DNA from: RYN-111 sp963760125
Lineage (GTDB): Bacteria > Actinomycetota > Actinomycetes > Mycobacteriales > SCTD01
Direction: 5' to 3'
NCBI GenBank assembly: GCA_963760125.1
Contig: CAVXBV010000010.1
Coordinates: forward strand, 1 to 64,000
Length of the DNA stretch: 64,000 nucleotides
This document shows, piece after piece, positions 15,815 through 24,632 of this stretch (positions are counted from its first letter, which is position 1; every line of letters begins with the position of its first letter). The notes below the pieces were generated by a model that was not told the origin of the DNA, did no database searches, and saw only the letters and a program-made list of their open reading frames with translations. The position numbers were made by a program, and so were the translations under genes.

Positions 15815-17461
15815 ATGGTCCGCGTGGCCGCTGCCCAGTTCGCGACCGGACCCGACGTGGAGGCCAACCTCGCCACGGTCCTGCGCATGGTCGACCAGGC
15901 CGTCGCCGACGGCGCCGCTCTCGTCGTCCTGCCGGAGTTCTGCAACCACCCCAGCTGGTACGCCGACGGCGCCCACGCGTGGGAGGTGGCGTGCGACCTC
16001 GACGGGCCGTTCGTCACGGCGGTCGCCGAGAAGGCGCGCGAGACCGGCGCCTGGGTGATGCTGAACGTGACCGTGCGCCGGGAGCCCGGCCGGCTCACCG
16101 ACACCAACGTGCTGCTCGACGCGAGCGGCGCGATCGTGGGCACCAGCGACAAGCAGGTGCTCATGGGCGGTGAGCGCCTGCACATCAGCGAGGGGACGAC
16201 CGACAGCCCGGTCCTCGACACGCCCTTCGGGCCGGTCGGCCTCTACAGCTGCATGGACGGCGTGATCTTCGAGACCCCGCGCATGCTCGCCGTCCGAGGT
16301 GCGCACCTGCTCCTCAACAGCCTCAACTCGTTCGCCCTCGACGAGGCGTCGCTCCACGTCCCGGTCCGTGCCGCGGAGAACAAGGTCTGGGTGGTCGCTG
16401 CCAACAAGGTGGGCTACCTCATCCCGGACGGCACCCGGGAGCACGTCGCGTCTCAGCTCGGCATCGACCCGGAGTGGCTGCAGGGAGCTGGGGAGAGCCA
16501 GATCGTCGCCCCCGACGGCACCGTGGTGGCCATCGGTCCCCGGTATGGCGAGGCGGTCGTCGTGGCCGACGTCGATGTCTCGCTCGCGGCCGACAAGCGG
16601 CGTCCCGACGGCACCGACGTGATGGCCGCGCGACGGCCGGCGACGTACGCCCCGCTCGCAGCGGCTCCTCGTGGCATCTCCCAGCAGGCCGGTCCGGTCG
16701 AGGTGCTGGCCGCGGTCGTGACGGACCCGGCGGACGTCGGCAAGGCCGTCGCCGACGGTGCGCAGATCGTCGTGCTGCCCGAGCTGGCGCAGACCACGTC
16801 CGGGACCACGGACGACCCGGCTGCGCTGGCCGACGCCGCGGACGACTTCCTCGCCGGCCTCCGCTGCGACGCGATCGTCGTCACGACCGTGATCCGCCGG
16901 GTCGGCGACGCCTTCGCGCATGTGGCCGTCGCCGTCGGTCCGGGCCTGGCCCACGAGCAGGTCGCCCTGCACGCCAGCGCCAGGCACCCGTGGGCGACGG
17001 TCCTGGCCGACGAGGTGTCCGTCGTCGCGACCGAGGTCGGGCGGCTCGCGCTGCTGGTGGGCGATGACCTGCTCTACCCGGAGGCCGCTCGGCTCGCGGC
17101 GATCGGCGAGGCGGAGGTCCTCGCGGCGCCGTACACCGCACTGGAGGACTGGGAAGTGCGCGCGGGGCTCGTGGAGCGAGCCGCGGAGAACCGGGTGAAC
17201 CTGGTGGCCGCGAGCCGCGTCACGGATGCCGGTCAGGGGGTCGTCATCGCCGCCCAACAGGACTTCACGCTGTGGACTCCCTGGGCGCGCGACTTCGACG
17301 GGACCATCAACTACCCGATCGTCCACGCGGCTCCGCGCGACGGTGCGCCGCTCGTGGCGCCGGTGCACCCGGCGGCCACGGCGAACCGGTTCGTCAGTCG
17401 CGGCACCGACGTCGTCGACGGTCGTCCGTGGGCGCTTGCCTCGGTCCTCGCCGAGGGGTAA
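15815..17461 (+). CDS. Tandem nitrilase-superfamily (C-N hydrolase) protein
   Basis: 548 residues from an ATG preceded by GAGGAG. Two nitrilase-fold domains are joined. Domain 1 (about 1-290) has the full triad: Glu41 in LVVLPEFCNHP, Lys113 in GTSDKQVLMGGE and Cys146 in LYSCMDG. Domain 2 (about 300-545) keeps a Glu (IVVLPELAQT), but the Lys region reads GLAHEQVALHA and the Cys region LALLVGDDLLYPE, so it looks catalytically dead and may serve in oligomerisation. The likely reaction is hydrolysis of an amide or nitrile to acid and ammonia; maleamate-type products of maleimides would fit the neighbours. First gene of a probable operon that runs on to 23833. Confidence 0.85.
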   Translation: MVRVAAAQFATGPDVEANLATVLRMVDQAVADGAALVVLPEFCNHPSWYADGAHAWEVACDLDGPFVTAVAEKARETGAWVMLNVTVRREPGRLTDTNVLLDASGAIVGTSDKQVLMGGERLHISEGTTDSPVLDTPFGPVGLYSCMDGVIFETPRMLAVRGAHLLLNSLNSFALDEASLHVPVRAAENKVWVVAANKVGYLIPDGTREHVASQLGIDPEWLQGAGESQIVAPDGTVVAIGPRYGEAVVVADVDVSLAADKRRPDGTDVMAARRPATYAPLAAAPRGISQQAGPVEVLAAVVTDPADVGKAVADGAQIVVLPELAQTTSGTTDDPAALADAADDFLAGLRCDAIVVTTVIRRVGDAFAHVAVAVGPGLAHEQVALHASARHPWATVLADEVSVVATEVGRLALLVGDDLLYPEAARLAAIGEAEVLAAPYTALEDWEVRAGLVERAAENRVNLVAASRVTDAGQGVVIAAQQDFTLWTPWARDFDGTINYPIVHAAPRDGAPLVAPVHPAATANRFVSRGTDVVDGRPWALASVLAEG

Positions 17462-17498
17462 GTTTCGCTCAGTAGATATACGTTCCACTGAGTGAAAC
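17462..17498 (+). promoter_or_regulatory. Inverted repeat with type B operator upstream of RCCR-like gene 1
   Basis: GTTTCGCTCAGT (17462-17473) and ACTGAGTGAAAC (17487-17498) form an inverted repeat with one mismatch and a 13-bp spacer. The right part, GTTCCACTGAGTGAAAC (17482-17498), is itself a near-perfect 17-bp palindrome similar to 26946-26962. The 50-bp gap between the C-N hydrolase and the RCCR-like gene therefore probably holds an internal controlled promoter. A stem-loop in the mRNA is the alternative. Confidence 0.5.
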
Positions 17499-17511
17499 AG
17501 GGGCAGCAACC

Positions 17512-18309
17512 GTGGCGGAGACGATCAAGTCGGTCGCAGACTTCGTGGCCGAGTCCGGGGAGACGATCGACGTCACGCCGGCGTACGAGGCCCTGTGGGC
17601 GCTGGTCGACGAGCTGACGCAGAAGGTCCAGAAGCGCTTCGCGCTGACGCGCGACGCGAGCACCGAGAAGTACGAGAGCTACACCGGCGACGGTCCGACC
17701 GGCACGATCCGCGGCTACTCCGGCCCCGAGATCGACTGGATGATCCACTCCTGGATCGCCAACCCGAAGGCGTCCTTCACCAACATCCACCTGACGATCT
17801 GGCTCGGCCCGCAGGTCCGGGTGCCGCACTTCGGGCTCGCCTTCGGGACCTTCCCTCAGGTCTGGTGCTACCTCGACTACCTCCCGCGCGCTGACCTGCT
17901 GGTCGACCTCGACTACCTCGACACCTACTACGAGCCGCTGAACGCCGAGCACCTGGACGTCCGCGCCCGCCCCGGCATCGACCCGTTCGTCAGCCACTCC
18001 CTGCACGTGCGGGAGTCGCTGACCAACACCTCGCACTGCTGGTCCTGCCTCGATCTCGAGCAGTCGCTCGCCCTGACCCGGGAGCTCGCGCACTCGCGCC
18101 TGGACCGGTGGCTGCAGTGGGTCGACGAGGCGCCGCTGGTCCCCGAGGACGAGCGGGCGGCGCTGCGCGCCCGTGACGAGGCGGTCCGCCGCAACATCGC
18201 CGAGCGCGACCCGGCCAACGTCATGGGCGTGAAGTACTTCGGCGAGCAGATGACCCAGGAGCTCGTGAAGACCCTCTGGGGCGGCGACCGCGCGCTGCCG
18301 CGACCGTGA
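17512..18309 (+). CDS. RCCR-like (red chlorophyll catabolite reductase-like) protein, copy 1
   Basis: 265 residues from a GTG with AGGGG upstream. The order of motifs resembles plant RCCR, a member of the ferredoxin-dependent bilin reductase fold: GPEIDWMIHSWIANPKASFT with the acidic/Trp strand, a series of beta-strands, YLDYLPRADLLVDLDYLDTY (plant form: LDLPPRKDL...DYLKxFY), FVSHSLHVRESL (plant form: YVSSSLxxRS) and a C-terminal LRARDEAVRRNIAERDP like the plant RRDxxxRxxAIExD. No signal peptide, cofactor motif or Fe-S Cys set is present, as in that family. Proposed role: reduction of an opened tetrapyrrole. Two more copies lie at 26989 and 40575. The match is by eye and needs a profile search. 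Confidence 0.55.
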   Translation: MAETIKSVADFVAESGETIDVTPAYEALWALVDELTQKVQKRFALTRDASTEKYESYTGDGPTGTIRGYSGPEIDWMIHSWIANPKASFTNIHLTIWLGPQVRVPHFGLAFGTFPQVWCYLDYLPRADLLVDLDYLDTYYEPLNAEHLDVRARPGIDPFVSHSLHVRESLTNTSHCWSCLDLEQSLALTRELAHSRLDRWLQWVDEAPLVPEDERAALRARDEAVRRNIAERDPANVMGVKYFGEQMTQELVKTLWGGDRALPRP

Positions 18310-19286
18310 CGGTCCGCGCGGTCCACGCCGCTTGCACCGTCCCGACCAACCAGGCGCCGTACGACACGGTGCACCTGAAGGTCTTCTACCCGGCCGCGCC
18401 CACGGGCGACCTGGCGGAGAAGATGACCGGCGTCGTGGCGGCCGATGCTGCGCGGGCGCCGTACCCGGTGGTCGTGCTCTTCAACGGCATCAACGTCAGC
18501 GCGGACAGCTACCGCTGGCTCGCCGAGGACCTGGCCTCCCGCGGCTACGCCGTCGTGACGTTCACCTTCGTCGAGGAGGTGTTCGGGACCGGCGTCGCCG
18601 TCAGCCCGGGCATCGACGTCGAGATGATCAAGCCCGAGACCTTCGGCTCCGCCCCCAGCGGTACGGCGGTGCAGCCGGTCCTCGACGCGCTCGCCAAGCT
18701 CGGTGCTCCGCTCGAGGGCCTGCTCGACCTCGACCGCGTCGCCTTGGGCGGTCACTCCGGCGGCGGGACCGTCGTCCTGCAGTCGGCCAACCCGGCGTGG
18801 TTCCCGCAGGTCCGCGCGGTGTTCACCTACGGCGCCCACGCGATGGCCAGCACGATCCTGGGCTGGCCGGTCGGGCACGTCATGGACCTGTCCGACGACA
18901 TCGCGGTCCTGCTGGCCACCGGCGAGTACGACGGCGTGATGGCGGCGAGCGCGGTGCGGTACGGCGAAGAGGGCGGCGTCGACCGCATCGACCCTGTCGA
19001 GCGCACCTTCGACCAGTCCTTTGCCGGCGGTCGTGGCGACGTGCACCACCTGGTGCTCAAGGGCGCCAACCACTTCACCGTGGCCCACCCGTTGGACCTC
19101 ACCAGCGCCCGCGCCTTCCTCGACGAGCCGGCGACGGCGGACGAGGACGTGGCCCGGGCGGCGCTCGCGGACGCGCTCGCGCTGTTCCTCGACGCGAGCC
19201 TGCGCGGCGAGGCCGCCGCCGCCGCGACCCTGACCAGCTGGACCAGCGCGCCGCCGGACGCGGTGCTGAGCATGCGGAGCAAGTGA
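18306..19286 (+). CDS. Chlorophyllase-like alpha/beta-hydrolase, copy 2
   Basis: 326 residues from a GTG overlapping the RCCR-like stop (GTGA). The sequence PYPVVVLFNGINVSADSYRW, then LASRGYAVVTFTFVEE, parallels the chlorophyllase strand-turn-helix (PVLLFLHGY...YSQLxxHIASHGF). The nucleophile elbow is VALGGHSGGGTVV; a candidate catalytic His is in KGANHFTVAHP and a candidate acid in LLATGEYDGVM. Paralogue of 14103-14972. Translational coupling to an RCCR-like gene is the strongest contextual hint that the substrate is a chlorophyll-type ester. A different carboxylesterase specificity remains possible. No signal peptide. Confidence 0.6.
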   Translation: MTVRAVHAACTVPTNQAPYDTVHLKVFYPAAPTGDLAEKMTGVVAADAARAPYPVVVLFNGINVSADSYRWLAEDLASRGYAVVTFTFVEEVFGTGVAVSPGIDVEMIKPETFGSAPSGTAVQPVLDALAKLGAPLEGLLDLDRVALGGHSGGGTVVLQSANPAWFPQVRAVFTYGAHAMASTILGWPVGHVMDLSDDIAVLLATGEYDGVMAASAVRYGEEGGVDRIDPVERTFDQSFAGGRGDVHHLVLKGANHFTVAHPLDLTSARAFLDEPATADEDVARAALADALALFLDASLRGEAAAAATLTSWTSAPPDAVLSMRSK

Positions 19287-19287
19287 C

Positions 19288-20478
19288 ATGAGTGCCCTGG
19301 ACGACCTGCGTGTCATCGAGATGGGTCAGCTGCTCGCCGGCCCGTTCGCCGGCCAGCTCTTCGCTGACTTCGGCGCCGACGTGGTGAAGCTCGAACCGCC
19401 GGGCGTCGGTGACCCGATGCGCGAGTGGGGACGCGAGAAGCCGCACGGCAAGTCGCTCTGGTGGCCGATCGTCGCGCGCGGCAAGCGCTCGGTCACCTGC
19501 GACCTCCGCACTCCCGACGGCCAGCAGATCGTCAGGGACCTCGTCGCCAAGGCCGACGTGCTCATCGAGAACTTCCGTCCCGGCACGCTTGAGCGGTGGA
19601 ACCTCAGCCCTGAGCTGCTCTGGGAGATCAACCCCAAGCTCGTCATCTTGCGGGTCAGCGGGTTCGGTCAGACCGGGCCCAAGTCCACGCAGGCCGGCTA
19701 TGGCTCGATCGGCGAGGCCATGGGTGGTCTGCGGTACGTCATGGGCGAGCCGGACCGCCAGCCGTCGCGGGCGGGCATCTCCATCGGCGACACCCTGGCG
19801 GCCATCTTCGCCACCCTCGGTGGCCTCATCGCCCTGCACGCGCGCGAGCGCACCGGCCGGGGGCAGGTCGTCGACTCCGCGATCTACGAGGCCGTCATGG
19901 CCGTGATGGAGTCGCTCATCACCGAGTTCGACGTGGTCGGGTACGTCCGCGAGCGCACCGGCGCGATCATCCCCAACGTCGCGCCGTCCAACGTCTACCC
20001 GACGGCCGACGGCGTCGGGGTCCTCATCGCCGGCAACCAGGACACGGTGTTCAAGCGGCTCGCTCAGGCGATGGGCCGCCCAGAGCTCGGCGACGACCCG
20101 CGCTACGCCACGCACGCCGCGCGCGGCGCGACGCAGGAGGAGCTCGACGCCCTCATCGGCGAGTGGACCATCACCCTGGACTCCGCGAAGGTCATGGAGA
20201 TCATGGAGGAGTACGGCGTCCCGACCGGCCTGGTCTACCGGGCCAAGGAAATGCTCGAGGACACCCACATCGCCGCGCGCGAGGCGATCGTGAAGATCGC
20301 CCACCCGATGTTCGGTGACATCCGGATGCAGAACACCTTCCCCAAGCTCTCCGACACCCCCGGGGAGATCCGCTGGGTCGGCCCGGAGCTCGGTGAGCAC
20401 ACCGACGTCGTGCTCGCCGACCTGCTTGGCTACGACGACGCGAAGGTCGACGCGCTCAAGGCCGCCGGGGTCGTCTAG
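19288..20478 (+). CDS. Class III CoA-transferase (CaiB/BaiF family)
   Basis: 396 residues from an ATG one base after the previous stop. Typical family features: LRVIEMGQLLAGPFAGQLFA at the N-terminus, GADVVKLEPPG, KRSVTCDLR, NFRPGTLERWNL, VILRVSGFGQTGP, and GISIGD holding the conserved catalytic Asp that forms the CoA anhydride. It transfers CoA from a donor such as succinyl-CoA to a carboxylic acid. Next to a PEP-mutase/dimethylmalate-lyase-family gene and maleate isomerases, activation of a branched dicarboxylate such as an alkylfumarate (mesaconate-like) is a reasonable proposal; a phytol-derived acid is an alternative. Confidence 0.9.
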   Translation: MSALDDLRVIEMGQLLAGPFAGQLFADFGADVVKLEPPGVGDPMREWGREKPHGKSLWWPIVARGKRSVTCDLRTPDGQQIVRDLVAKADVLIENFRPGTLERWNLSPELLWEINPKLVILRVSGFGQTGPKSTQAGYGSIGEAMGGLRYVMGEPDRQPSRAGISIGDTLAAIFATLGGLIALHARERTGRGQVVDSAIYEAVMAVMESLITEFDVVGYVRERTGAIIPNVAPSNVYPTADGVGVLIAGNQDTVFKRLAQAMGRPELGDDPRYATHAARGATQEELDALIGEWTITLDSAKVMEIMEEYGVPTGLVYRAKEMLEDTHIAAREAIVKIAHPMFGDIRMQNTFPKLSDTPGEIRWVGPELGEHTDVVLADLLGYDDAKVDALKAAGVV

Positions 20479-21278
20479 TGCTCGACACGTCGCGGCTGGT
20501 CCACGCCCCCGGGGTGATGGACCCGGTGACCGCGCTGCTCGCGCAGCAGGCCGGCTTCGAGGTGCTCTACCTGTCGGGGGCGGTGGTCAGCGCCGTGGTG
20601 CTGGGTCGCGCTGACCTCGGGTTCGTCCACGGCAGCGACATCGCCGCCCTCGCGGCGCGCATCACCGCCGTCGTCGACCTGCCTCTCGTCGCGGACGCCG
20701 ACACCGGCTACGGCGGCGTGCTCCAGGTCGCGCGTACGGCGGAGGCCTACGCGCGGGCGGGGGTGACCGCGATGCAGATCGAGGACCAGGTGTCGCCCAA
20801 GCGCTGCGGTCACCTGGCGGGCAAGGAGATCCTGCCTCTCGGTGAGGCCGTGGCCAAGGTGCGCGCCGCCGTCGACACCGGCGCGGTGCAGGTCATCGCG
20901 CGGACCGACGCGCTCTCGGTGCACGGGCTGGACGAGGCGCTGCGTCGCGCCGCCGCCTACGCCGAGGCCGGTGCCGACCTGGTCTTCGTCGAGGGGGCCG
21001 CGGGGGGCGTGGACCTCGATCACCCGCAGGTGCTCAACCGTTCCGAGGCAGGGGGGGACCGCCCGGTCGTGCCCGACGACGAGCTGTTCGCCGGCGGGGT
21101 CCGCCTGGTCATCCACCCCGTGTCCGCCCTCGTCGCGATGGCCCAGGCGGCCCAGCAGACTTACGCCGCGATCGCGGCAACGGGCTCGGCGCAGTCGGTC
21201 CCCCGGATGTCGTGGCCCGTGCTCACCGACCTGCTCGGACAGGGCGAGGACCTTGCCCGCGAAGGGACCTACGCATGA
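20478..21278 (+). CDS. Isocitrate lyase/PEP mutase-family lyase (dimethylmalate-lyase-like)
   Basis: 266 residues from a GTG sharing one base with the previous TAG. The fold signature is clear: GVMDPVTALLAQQAGFEVLY at the N-terminus, LVADADTGYGG (Mg2+-binding Asp), QIEDQVSPKRCGHLAGKE with the KxCGH loop that carries the catalytic Cys of lyases, IARTDAL and a conserved Glu in LVFVEGA. The KRCGH loop points to a C-C lyase such as methylisocitrate or 2,3-dimethylmalate lyase rather than a phosphonomutase. 2,3-Dimethylmalate is formed from dimethylmaleate, so this enzyme fits a pathway for alkylmaleates. The exact substrate is not readable. Confidence 0.8.
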   Translation: MLDTSRLVHAPGVMDPVTALLAQQAGFEVLYLSGAVVSAVVLGRADLGFVHGSDIAALAARITAVVDLPLVADADTGYGGVLQVARTAEAYARAGVTAMQIEDQVSPKRCGHLAGKEILPLGEAVAKVRAAVDTGAVQVIARTDALSVHGLDEALRRAAAYAEAGADLVFVEGAAGGVDLDHPQVLNRSEAGGDRPVVPDDELFAGGVRLVIHPVSALVAMAQAAQQTYAAIAATGSAQSVPRMSWPVLTDLLGQGEDLAREGTYA

Positions 21279-22426
21279 TCCTCGTCGCCGGAGCGGGCCC
21301 CGTCGGGCTCACCGCGGCGCTCGTCCTCGCCCGTCGCGGCCACGCCGTGACGGTGCTCGAGGCCGGTCCGGACCTCGCCACCGAGAGCCGCGCCTCGACG
21401 TTCCACCCGCCGTCGCTGGAGATGCTCGCCGACCTCGACGTGCTCGAACCCCTGCTGGCTATGGGGATCACGTCGACGACGTTCCAGTACCGCGACCGGT
21501 CGGGCGGTGTCATCGCCGACCTCGACCTGTCGGTGCTGGCCGACGACACGGCGTACCCCTTCCGGGTGCAGTGCGAGCAGAGCCGCCTGACTCCGATCCT
21601 GCGCGAGGCGCTGCTCGGGCACGAGGGCTGCACGATCATGTATGACGCCCGCGTGACCGACGTCGAGCAGACGGCGACCGGTGTCCGCGTGACGGCAGGC
21701 TCGGTGCACGAGGGCGACTGGCTGGTCGGGGCTGACGGCGCGTCGTCGATGGTGCGCAAGTCGCTCGGGTTGGCGTTCGAGGGGCTGACCTACCCCGAGC
21801 GGTTCCTGGTCGTGTCGACGCGGGAGGACCTCGAGCAACTGCTGCCCGGCATCGCGGCGGTCAACTACGTGTTCGACCCCGACGAGTGGCTGGTGCTGCT
21901 CAAGACGCCTGATCACTGGCGAATCCTGTTCCCGACCGACCCCGACTCGCCGGACGAGGTCGAGACGGCCCGCGTGCACGAGAGGCTGGGCGGTGTCGTC
22001 GACCTCGGCCGGGACTGGGACGTCCTGCACACCTCGCTGTACAACGTGCACCAGCGCGTCGCGTCGTCGTTCCGCGTCGACCGCGTGCTGCTCGCCGGGG
22101 ACGCCGCCCACGTGAACAACCCCCTCGGTGGCATGGGGATGAACTCCGGCCTGCACGACGCCGTCGCACTCGCCGGGGCGCTCGCCGACCTGCTGGAAGG
22201 CGGGCCGGACCTGCTGGACGACGTGGCAGCGCGCCGCCGCTGGGTCGCCACCGACTACGTCAAGACGCAGACCCACGGCAACTGGGAGCAGATCCGCGAG
22301 CGCGACCCGGAGGCGCGCGCGGCGTTGCACGAGGTGCTCCGTGCGCGCGGCGCGGATCCTGTGGCGATGCGGGACTACCTGCTGACGACGTCGATGATCG
22401 ACTCGCTGCGGACCGTCGTCCGGTGA
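21275..22426 (+). CDS. FAD-dependent monooxygenase (PheA/TfdB/PHBH type)
   Basis: 383 residues from an ATG overlapping the previous stop (ATGA). GAGPVGLTAALVLARRGHAV is the GxGxxG dinucleotide-binding start; WLVGADGASSMVRKSLGL is the DG motif; VLLAGDAAHVNNPLGGMGMN is the GD motif that binds the ribityl chain. These three define the class A single-component flavin monooxygenases. The enzyme probably hydroxylates an aromatic or conjugated substrate with NAD(P)H and O2 in the cytoplasm. Within the island it could hydroxylate or help cleave a pyrrole/bilin intermediate; that is speculation. It lacks the long C-terminal thioredoxin-like domain of phenol hydroxylases. Confidence 0.85.
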   Translation: MILVAGAGPVGLTAALVLARRGHAVTVLEAGPDLATESRASTFHPPSLEMLADLDVLEPLLAMGITSTTFQYRDRSGGVIADLDLSVLADDTAYPFRVQCEQSRLTPILREALLGHEGCTIMYDARVTDVEQTATGVRVTAGSVHEGDWLVGADGASSMVRKSLGLAFEGLTYPERFLVVSTREDLEQLLPGIAAVNYVFDPDEWLVLLKTPDHWRILFPTDPDSPDEVETARVHERLGGVVDLGRDWDVLHTSLYNVHQRVASSFRVDRVLLAGDAAHVNNPLGGMGMNSGLHDAVALAGALADLLEGGPDLLDDVAARRRWVATDYVKTQTHGNWEQIRERDPEARAALHEVLRARGADPVAMRDYLLTTSMIDSLRTVVR

Positions 22427-23833
22427 TCACCCGGGAGAACCCGGCGCGTCCGTCGGAGATCGTCGGACAGGTCGCGATCACGACCGACGTGGCGGCGACG
22501 GTGGGTCGCGCTGATCGGGCGCAGCGTGCGTGGGCGCTCGTCCCGTTGTCGGAGAGGTCCGAAGCGGTGGCTGCCGCCCTCGCGCCGTTGGAGCCGCGGC
22601 TCGACGACCTCGCGGAGCTGCTGGCTCGCGAGACCGGCAAGCCGCTCACCGACAGCCGTGGCGAGCTGGGCTTCTCCCTCGCCTACGGCCGCTGGGCGTG
22701 TGCGCGCTCCGAGGTGCTGCAGGACGCGCTGCTCGACGATGCCGGCGGACGGCTGGCGCTCCGGCGGGTGCCGTACGGCGTCGTCGCTGCCGTGACCCCC
22801 TGGAACGCCCCGGTCATCCTCACGCTGCTGAAGGTCGTGCCCGCTCTCATCGCCGGGAACGCGATCGTCGTGAAGCCCTCCCCGCTGGCGCCGTTCGCCG
22901 TGTCCGAGGTGCTGAGGTTGCTGGCGTCCGGACTGCCCCAGAACCTGGTCGCCACGGTGCATGGAGGCGCCGAGGTCGGCGCGGCGCTGATCGGGCACGC
23001 CCGGGTGCGCAAGGTCGCGTTCACGGGGGGCGAGGCGACCGGCCGGGCGATCGCCCACGCCGCGGCCGACCGGTTGATCCCCGCGGTGCTCGAGCTCGGG
23101 GGCAACGATCCCGCGGTCTTCCTCGGCGACGCGGACCTGCGCGACGAGGCGATGGACCGGCTGGTGATGGCCTCGTTTGCGACCGCCGGCCAGGTGTGTA
23201 TGGCGGCCAAGCGCCTCTACGTCCACCGGTCGATCGCCGACTCCTTTGTCGAGTCCTATGTCGCCGCAGCGGCCCGGGTCCTGGTGACCGGCGACCCACT
23301 CGAGAGCCGGCGTGACGATGGGCCCGGTCGTCACCGCCGAGGCGGCCACGCGCGTGCGGGGGCTTGCTCGGTCGAGGGGACGGCGCACGCCTTGGGTTCG
23401 CTGCGCGACCTGGGCGACGGCTACTTCGTCCCGCCCGTCCTGGTGACCGGGCGTGGCGGACGACGCGCCGCTCGTGGCGACCGAGCAGTTCGGCCCCGCC
23501 GTACCCCTGCTGGTCTTCGACGACGAGGACGAGGTCGTCGGCCGCGCTAACGCCGGGGAGCTCGGGCTGGGCGCGAGCGTGTGGTCCCGCGACGAGGAGC
23601 GCGCTTTTGCCCTCGCCTCGCGGATCGAGGCGGGGTTCGTGTTCGTCAACACGCACAACCGCACCGGCATGGCGCTGCGCGCGCCGTTCGGTGGGGTGAA
23701 GTCCAGCGGCTACGGCCGCGAGTACGGCGACGAGGGCCTGCTCGCCTACACGCAGACCTGCGTCACCCATGCCCCCGCGCCGTTCCGGGCCGGCGGTGCC
23801 GGGTCAGGCGCGAGCGCCTACCCGACCGGCTGA
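22423..23833 (+). pseudogene. Aldehyde dehydrogenase gene with three frame changes
   Basis: GTG at 22423 overlaps the previous stop by 4 bp. Frame 1 gives a normal aldehyde dehydrogenase N-terminus (TPWNAPVILTLLKVVPALIA, VLELGGNDPAVFLG, TAGQVCMAAKRLYV with the catalytic Cys). Near 23305-23318 the sense moves to another frame (MGPVVTAEAATRVRGLA), returns to frame 1 near 23370 (SVEGTAHALGSLRDLGDGYF), and moves again near 23450 (VADDAPLVATEQFGPAVPLL to the end). The pieces are in perfect order, so a complete gene has been hit by small indels, or the sequence contains errors in a GC-rich stretch. If real, the intact aldehyde dehydrogenase at 10504 may cover its function. Confidence 0.8.
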
Positions 23834-23853
23834 GTGGCCCCCCCGGGAACGAC

Positions 23854-23888
23854 GAAGCCGGGGTGGCCGCAACGGCCACCCCGGCTTC
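23854..23888. terminator. Bidirectional intrinsic-type terminator
   Basis: A perfect 15-bp stem (23854-23868 with 23874-23888) and a GCAAC loop lie between the converging genes ending at 23833 (plus) and 23902 (minus). The GC-rich stem without a U-tract is common in actinomycetes. Confidence 0.8.
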
Positions 23889-23901
23889 GGAGCCCTGAGT
23901 G

Positions 23902-24537
23902 CTACTTGCCGTAGACGTAGGCCCCATCGCCGGCAGCCTCGTCGATCTGGGGAACCGTCACCGCCACGCCGCTGAAGCGAGTGTGGCCGGACAGGCTCTC
24001 GATCGCCGTCCCGTTCTTGACCGCCTTGGGGATCAGCGACACCGGCACCGTCCAGGTGATCGTCTTGTCCTTGACCGTGATGCTGTCGAGCTTGACCGAC
24101 TCCGAGGTGGACGTGGCACTCGCCTGCGTGTAGCCAGGGCAGTTGTGCTGCAGGGTCTGCGTGTCAGTGCCGCTCGCTGGCTTGGTGTAGTTCAGCCAGA
24201 ACGTCGAGCAGTCCGCAGTCGCTGTCGTGACGCGGTAGATGGTCCCTGCGGCCGGTGCTCCCGCCAGGGTCATGGTGACGCTGAAACCCGTGGGCTTGGA
24301 TGCCGTGCCGGTGGTCGTCCACGAGATGCTCACGATGTCGCCGCCGCTGTAGCTCGACGGGGTGGCCGTGCCCGGCAAGTCCTCGAAGCCCTGACCGTTG
24401 AGCCCGTTGCCGTCACCGGCCGGGTCGGTGATCGTGACGGCCTTGAAGGCAGGGGCGGCGGCCTGCGCGCTCGCACCGGCGGCGAGCGCCAGAGCGGTCA
24501 CAGCAACGGCACCGGAACGGACGAGGGATGAGCGCAT
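23902..24537 (-). CDS. Secreted protein of unknown function
   Basis: 211 residues from an ATG with AGGAG upstream. Signal peptide with an Ala-rich cleavage region (ALALAAGASAQAAA). The mature part is Thr/Ser/Gly-rich and predicted to be beta-sandwich; it starts with AVTITDPAGDGNGLNGQGFE, an acidic Gly-rich turn that could bind Ca2+, and has two Cys (ADCSTFW, HNCPGY) that may pair. I recognise no catalytic family. It is read towards the terminator at 23854 and follows the bicupin gene by 95 bp, possibly on the same transcript. Confidence 0.6.
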   Translation of the reverse strand: MRSSLVRSGAVAVTALALAAGASAQAAAPAFKAVTITDPAGDGNGLNGQGFEDLPGTATPSSYSGGDIVSISWTTTGTASKPTGFSVTMTLAGAPAAGTIYRVTTATADCSTFWLNYTKPASGTDTQTLQHNCPGYTQASATSTSESVKLDSITVKDKTITWTVPVSLIPKAVKNGTAIESLSGHTRFSGVAVTVPQIDEAAGDGAYVYGK

Positions 24538-24632
24538 GCTGGTCTCCTGCGGCTGGGTGAGGTGATGAACGGGGATTCGCGATCTCGCGGGCAATTCCTG
24601 CCCGTCCGGAGGGACGAGTTTCGCGACGTCTG

